Positions 62,614 through 64,000 of a stretch of DNA of 64,000 nt are shown here, one piece after another (positions within the stretch are counted from its first letter, which is position 1; every line of letters begins with the position of its first letter). Below the pieces are notes generated by a model. That model was given only the letters and a program-made list of their open reading frames with translations. It ran no database searches and was not told the DNA's origin. Made by a program: the position numbers and the translations under genes. This stretch comes from Staphylococcus sp. IVB6214 (GTDB lineage: Bacteria > Bacillota > Bacilli > Staphylococcales > Staphylococcaceae): NCBI RefSeq assembly GCF_025558585.1, contig NZ_CP094723.1:1674001-1738000 (forward strand). The letters are read 5' to 3'.

Positions 62614-63635
62614 CGTGTACGCACCCCTCTTAGCGTAATCCATAAGAAGTAAAAGGCACCGACAAAGGAAGTCACAATACCTACGGGAGATTCAAATGGG
62701 AAAGCAATCAATCGGCTTAACACATCAGATAAGAGTAACAAGTTAGCCCCCATAATCATGGATAGCAAAATAATTAAAAAGTAATTACGGTTGAGATAGT
62801 ATTTCACGATATGTGGGATAATCAAACCGATAAATCCAATTGGCCCTGAAATGGCAACACAAGAGCCTGCTAAGATAACAACTAAAAATCCTGCTATCGC
62901 TCTAATCACTTGCGTATTTTGACCGAGACCTGTTGCAATTTGATCGCCCAAATCAAGTACAGCAAGTTGTTTCCCTAGTAGCAGTGCGCCAATCAGTCCT
63001 GCAATCAAAAATGGTGCGACCTTCACAATATGTACCCATTTAATCGTATGCAATGCACCGACGAGCCAAAACATAACTGTCGTTGTCGCATCTTCATGCA
63101 ACAAAATAATCCCTTGCGTCAAACTTGTAAAGAACAAATGAATTGTCATACCAGCAAGCGCCAACTTAATTGGCGTCATGCCTTTTGTTGTATCTGCCAA
63201 CAAGTAGACGGTCAACCCCCCGATAAACGCACCGACAAATGCGAACACCACGTTGTAGGCTGCAAAAGATGGGATGAGCACGGTGATTAACACAACAGCA
63301 AATGAAGCGCCGGCATTGACACCAAATATTTGTGGTGATGCCAATGGGTTCCGTGTGATAGCTTGCATCAACACCCCTGCAACACCTAATGCAGCACCAA
63401 TCATCACGGCAGCAACCATTCGAGGCATGCGCACGTTATGTATAATAAATGTTGATTTCGTTTCTTTTATAGAGAAAAAATAATCTACAAGCGACTGAAA
63501 GTTAATTTTGGACGATCCGACTGCAAGATTTAAATAGATTGCAAAAACAAGAAAGCACACGCTCACAATAAATGCGAGCGTGGTGCGTCTCTTTTGGTGA
63601 TGTCCATCATATGATTTCATTGTTTGTTTTGACAT
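62610..63635 (-). CDS. htsB: Siderophore ABC transporter permease HtsB
   Basis: FecCD-type permease of about 341 residues, the second half of the HtsBC channel. Signatures: VRMPRMVAAVMIGAALG, RNPLASPQIFGVNAGAS and GLIIPHIVKYY. ATG 63635 follows AAGGTGAT at good spacing. It follows htsA by about 35 bp and overlaps htsC by four bases, so the three genes are one operon, expected to be Fur-controlled from a promoter beyond the window. Confidence 0.9.
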   Translation of the reverse strand: MSKQTMKSYDGHHQKRRTTLAFIVSVCFLVFAIYLNLAVGSSKINFQSLVDYFFSIKETKSTFIIHNVRMPRMVAAVMIGAALGVAGVLMQAITRNPLASPQIFGVNAGASFAVVLITVLIPSFAAYNVVFAFVGAFIGGLTVYLLADTTKGMTPIKLALAGMTIHLFFTSLTQGIILLHEDATTTVMFWLVGALHTIKWVHIVKVAPFLIAGLIGALLLGKQLAVLDLGDQIATGLGQNTQVIRAIAGFLVVILAGSCVAISGPIGFIGLIIPHIVKYYLNRNYFLIILLSMIMGANLLLLSDVLSRLIAFPFESPVGIVTSFVGAFYFLWITLRGVRTR

Positions 63636-63669
63636 AGCCAATCACCTTTATTTAAGTCATTCAAGTTGC

Positions 63670-64000
63670 TTATTTTTCTGATTTAGAAATCTCTGCAAGT
63701 TCTTTGGCAATTTCTTCAGAAGAGATTAAACCACGGAACTTCGCCCATGTTAAACGATCCACAACATGTACACGATCATTCTTCACAGCATCTAATTCAT
63801 TCCAAACCTTATCTTCTTTCATTTTAACGTAAAATGGGTCATCTTCGCCATTCACCATTATAAACATACGTTCAGGGTTTACATCTGATAACTGTTCTGA
63901 GTTCATGTTCAAGTATGGTGCATTTAAGTATTCTGGCAACTGATCTGCAACATCTTTTGTCAATGCTTCTTTAAAGCCAAGCTCATGTAAGAATTGACCA
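63670..64000 (-). CDS. htsA: Siderophore-binding lipoprotein HtsA (C-terminal part, cut by the window edge)
   Basis: Only the last 109 codons are in the window; the frame is open through base 64000 and the start with its lipoprotein signal lies outside. The fragment shows features of the periplasmic-binding-protein C-lobe: GFKEALTKDVADQLPEYLN, RMFIMVNGEDDPF and VVDRLTWAKFRG. Gene order with htsB and htsC identifies it as HtsA, the receptor for ferric staphyloferrin A. Confidence 0.86.
   Translation of the reverse strand, partial: GQFLHELGFKEALTKDVADQLPEYLNAPYLNMNSEQLSDVNPERMFIMVNGEDDPFYVKMKEDKVWNELDAVKNDRVHVVDRLTWAKFRGLISSEEIAKELAEISKSEK

Overview
The window is a chromosomal segment of a Staphylococcus. 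Evidence for the genus is the gene order prmC-prfA-tdk-rpmE2-rho-ald-murZ-fba, pyrG-rpoE, pdp/deoD, glmS-glmM-cdaR-cdaA-rocF, then an rrn operon with a tRNA block, and finally the staphylococcal sdrM-sepA-lmrB efflux set and the htsABC siderophore transporter. SepA, SdrM and the SAM-riboswitch-controlled LdmS ligase are typical of the genus. The species is not fixed by what I can see; dispersed repeats, a doubled aldehyde dehydrogenase and two fresh ISL3-family insertions suggest an animal-associated relative of S. aureus rather than S. aureus itself (inference). Most genes lie on the minus strand.

Layout. 1-2.6 kb: translation termination genes (prmC, prfA) and thymidine kinase. 2.65-4.43 kb: complete ISL3-family IS with an 8-bp target duplication. 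4.5-16.7 kb: ribosomal protein L31, Rho, two tandem aldehyde dehydrogenases, a HxlR/DUF24 regulator, MurZ, class II aldolase, DUF2529 protein, GlpT and PyrG with a G-stretch attenuator leader. 17-25.8 kb: RpoE, a double GNAT protein, a BCCT transporter, CoaW, a DUF2750-like protein, then ldmS plus an M20 amidohydrolase behind a SAM-I riboswitch, and divergent luxS. 25.9-37.2 kb: nucleoside phosphorylases, ribokinase, NhaC, an unusual EVE-EVE-degenerate-McrB protein, a GntR regulator, membrane proteins, a HAD phosphatase and a solo ABC ATPase. 37.2-39 kb: second IS copy, inserted in the glmS terminator. 39-45.5 kb: glmS with its ribozyme, then the glmM-cdaR-cdaA group (c-di-AMP and UDP-GlcNAc precursor control) and arginase. 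45.6-51.6 kb: IS remnant, six tRNAs, 5S, 23S and 16S rRNA on the minus strand with two tandem promoters. 52-64 kb: Mrp, drug efflux operon, hemolysin-III-like protein, UDP-sugar pyrophosphorylase, YdjM-like and SunI-like proteins, YjiH, and htsC-htsB-htsA (htsA runs off the right edge).

How it fits together: the region is mainly housekeeping. Several control layers are directly readable: a SAM-I riboswitch (ldmS operon), the glmS ribozyme, the pyrG attenuator, and cre-like CcpA sites at glpT, nhaC and the fba/DUF2529 interval. The plastic parts are the two IS copies and a third decayed IS end, a family of about 110-122-bp intergenic repeats that abut or form the ends of glpT and ldmS, a structured staphylococcal repeat near 59.8 kb, and an internal duplication in the 16S-23S spacer. 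The most unusual protein is the one at 31850-33214.
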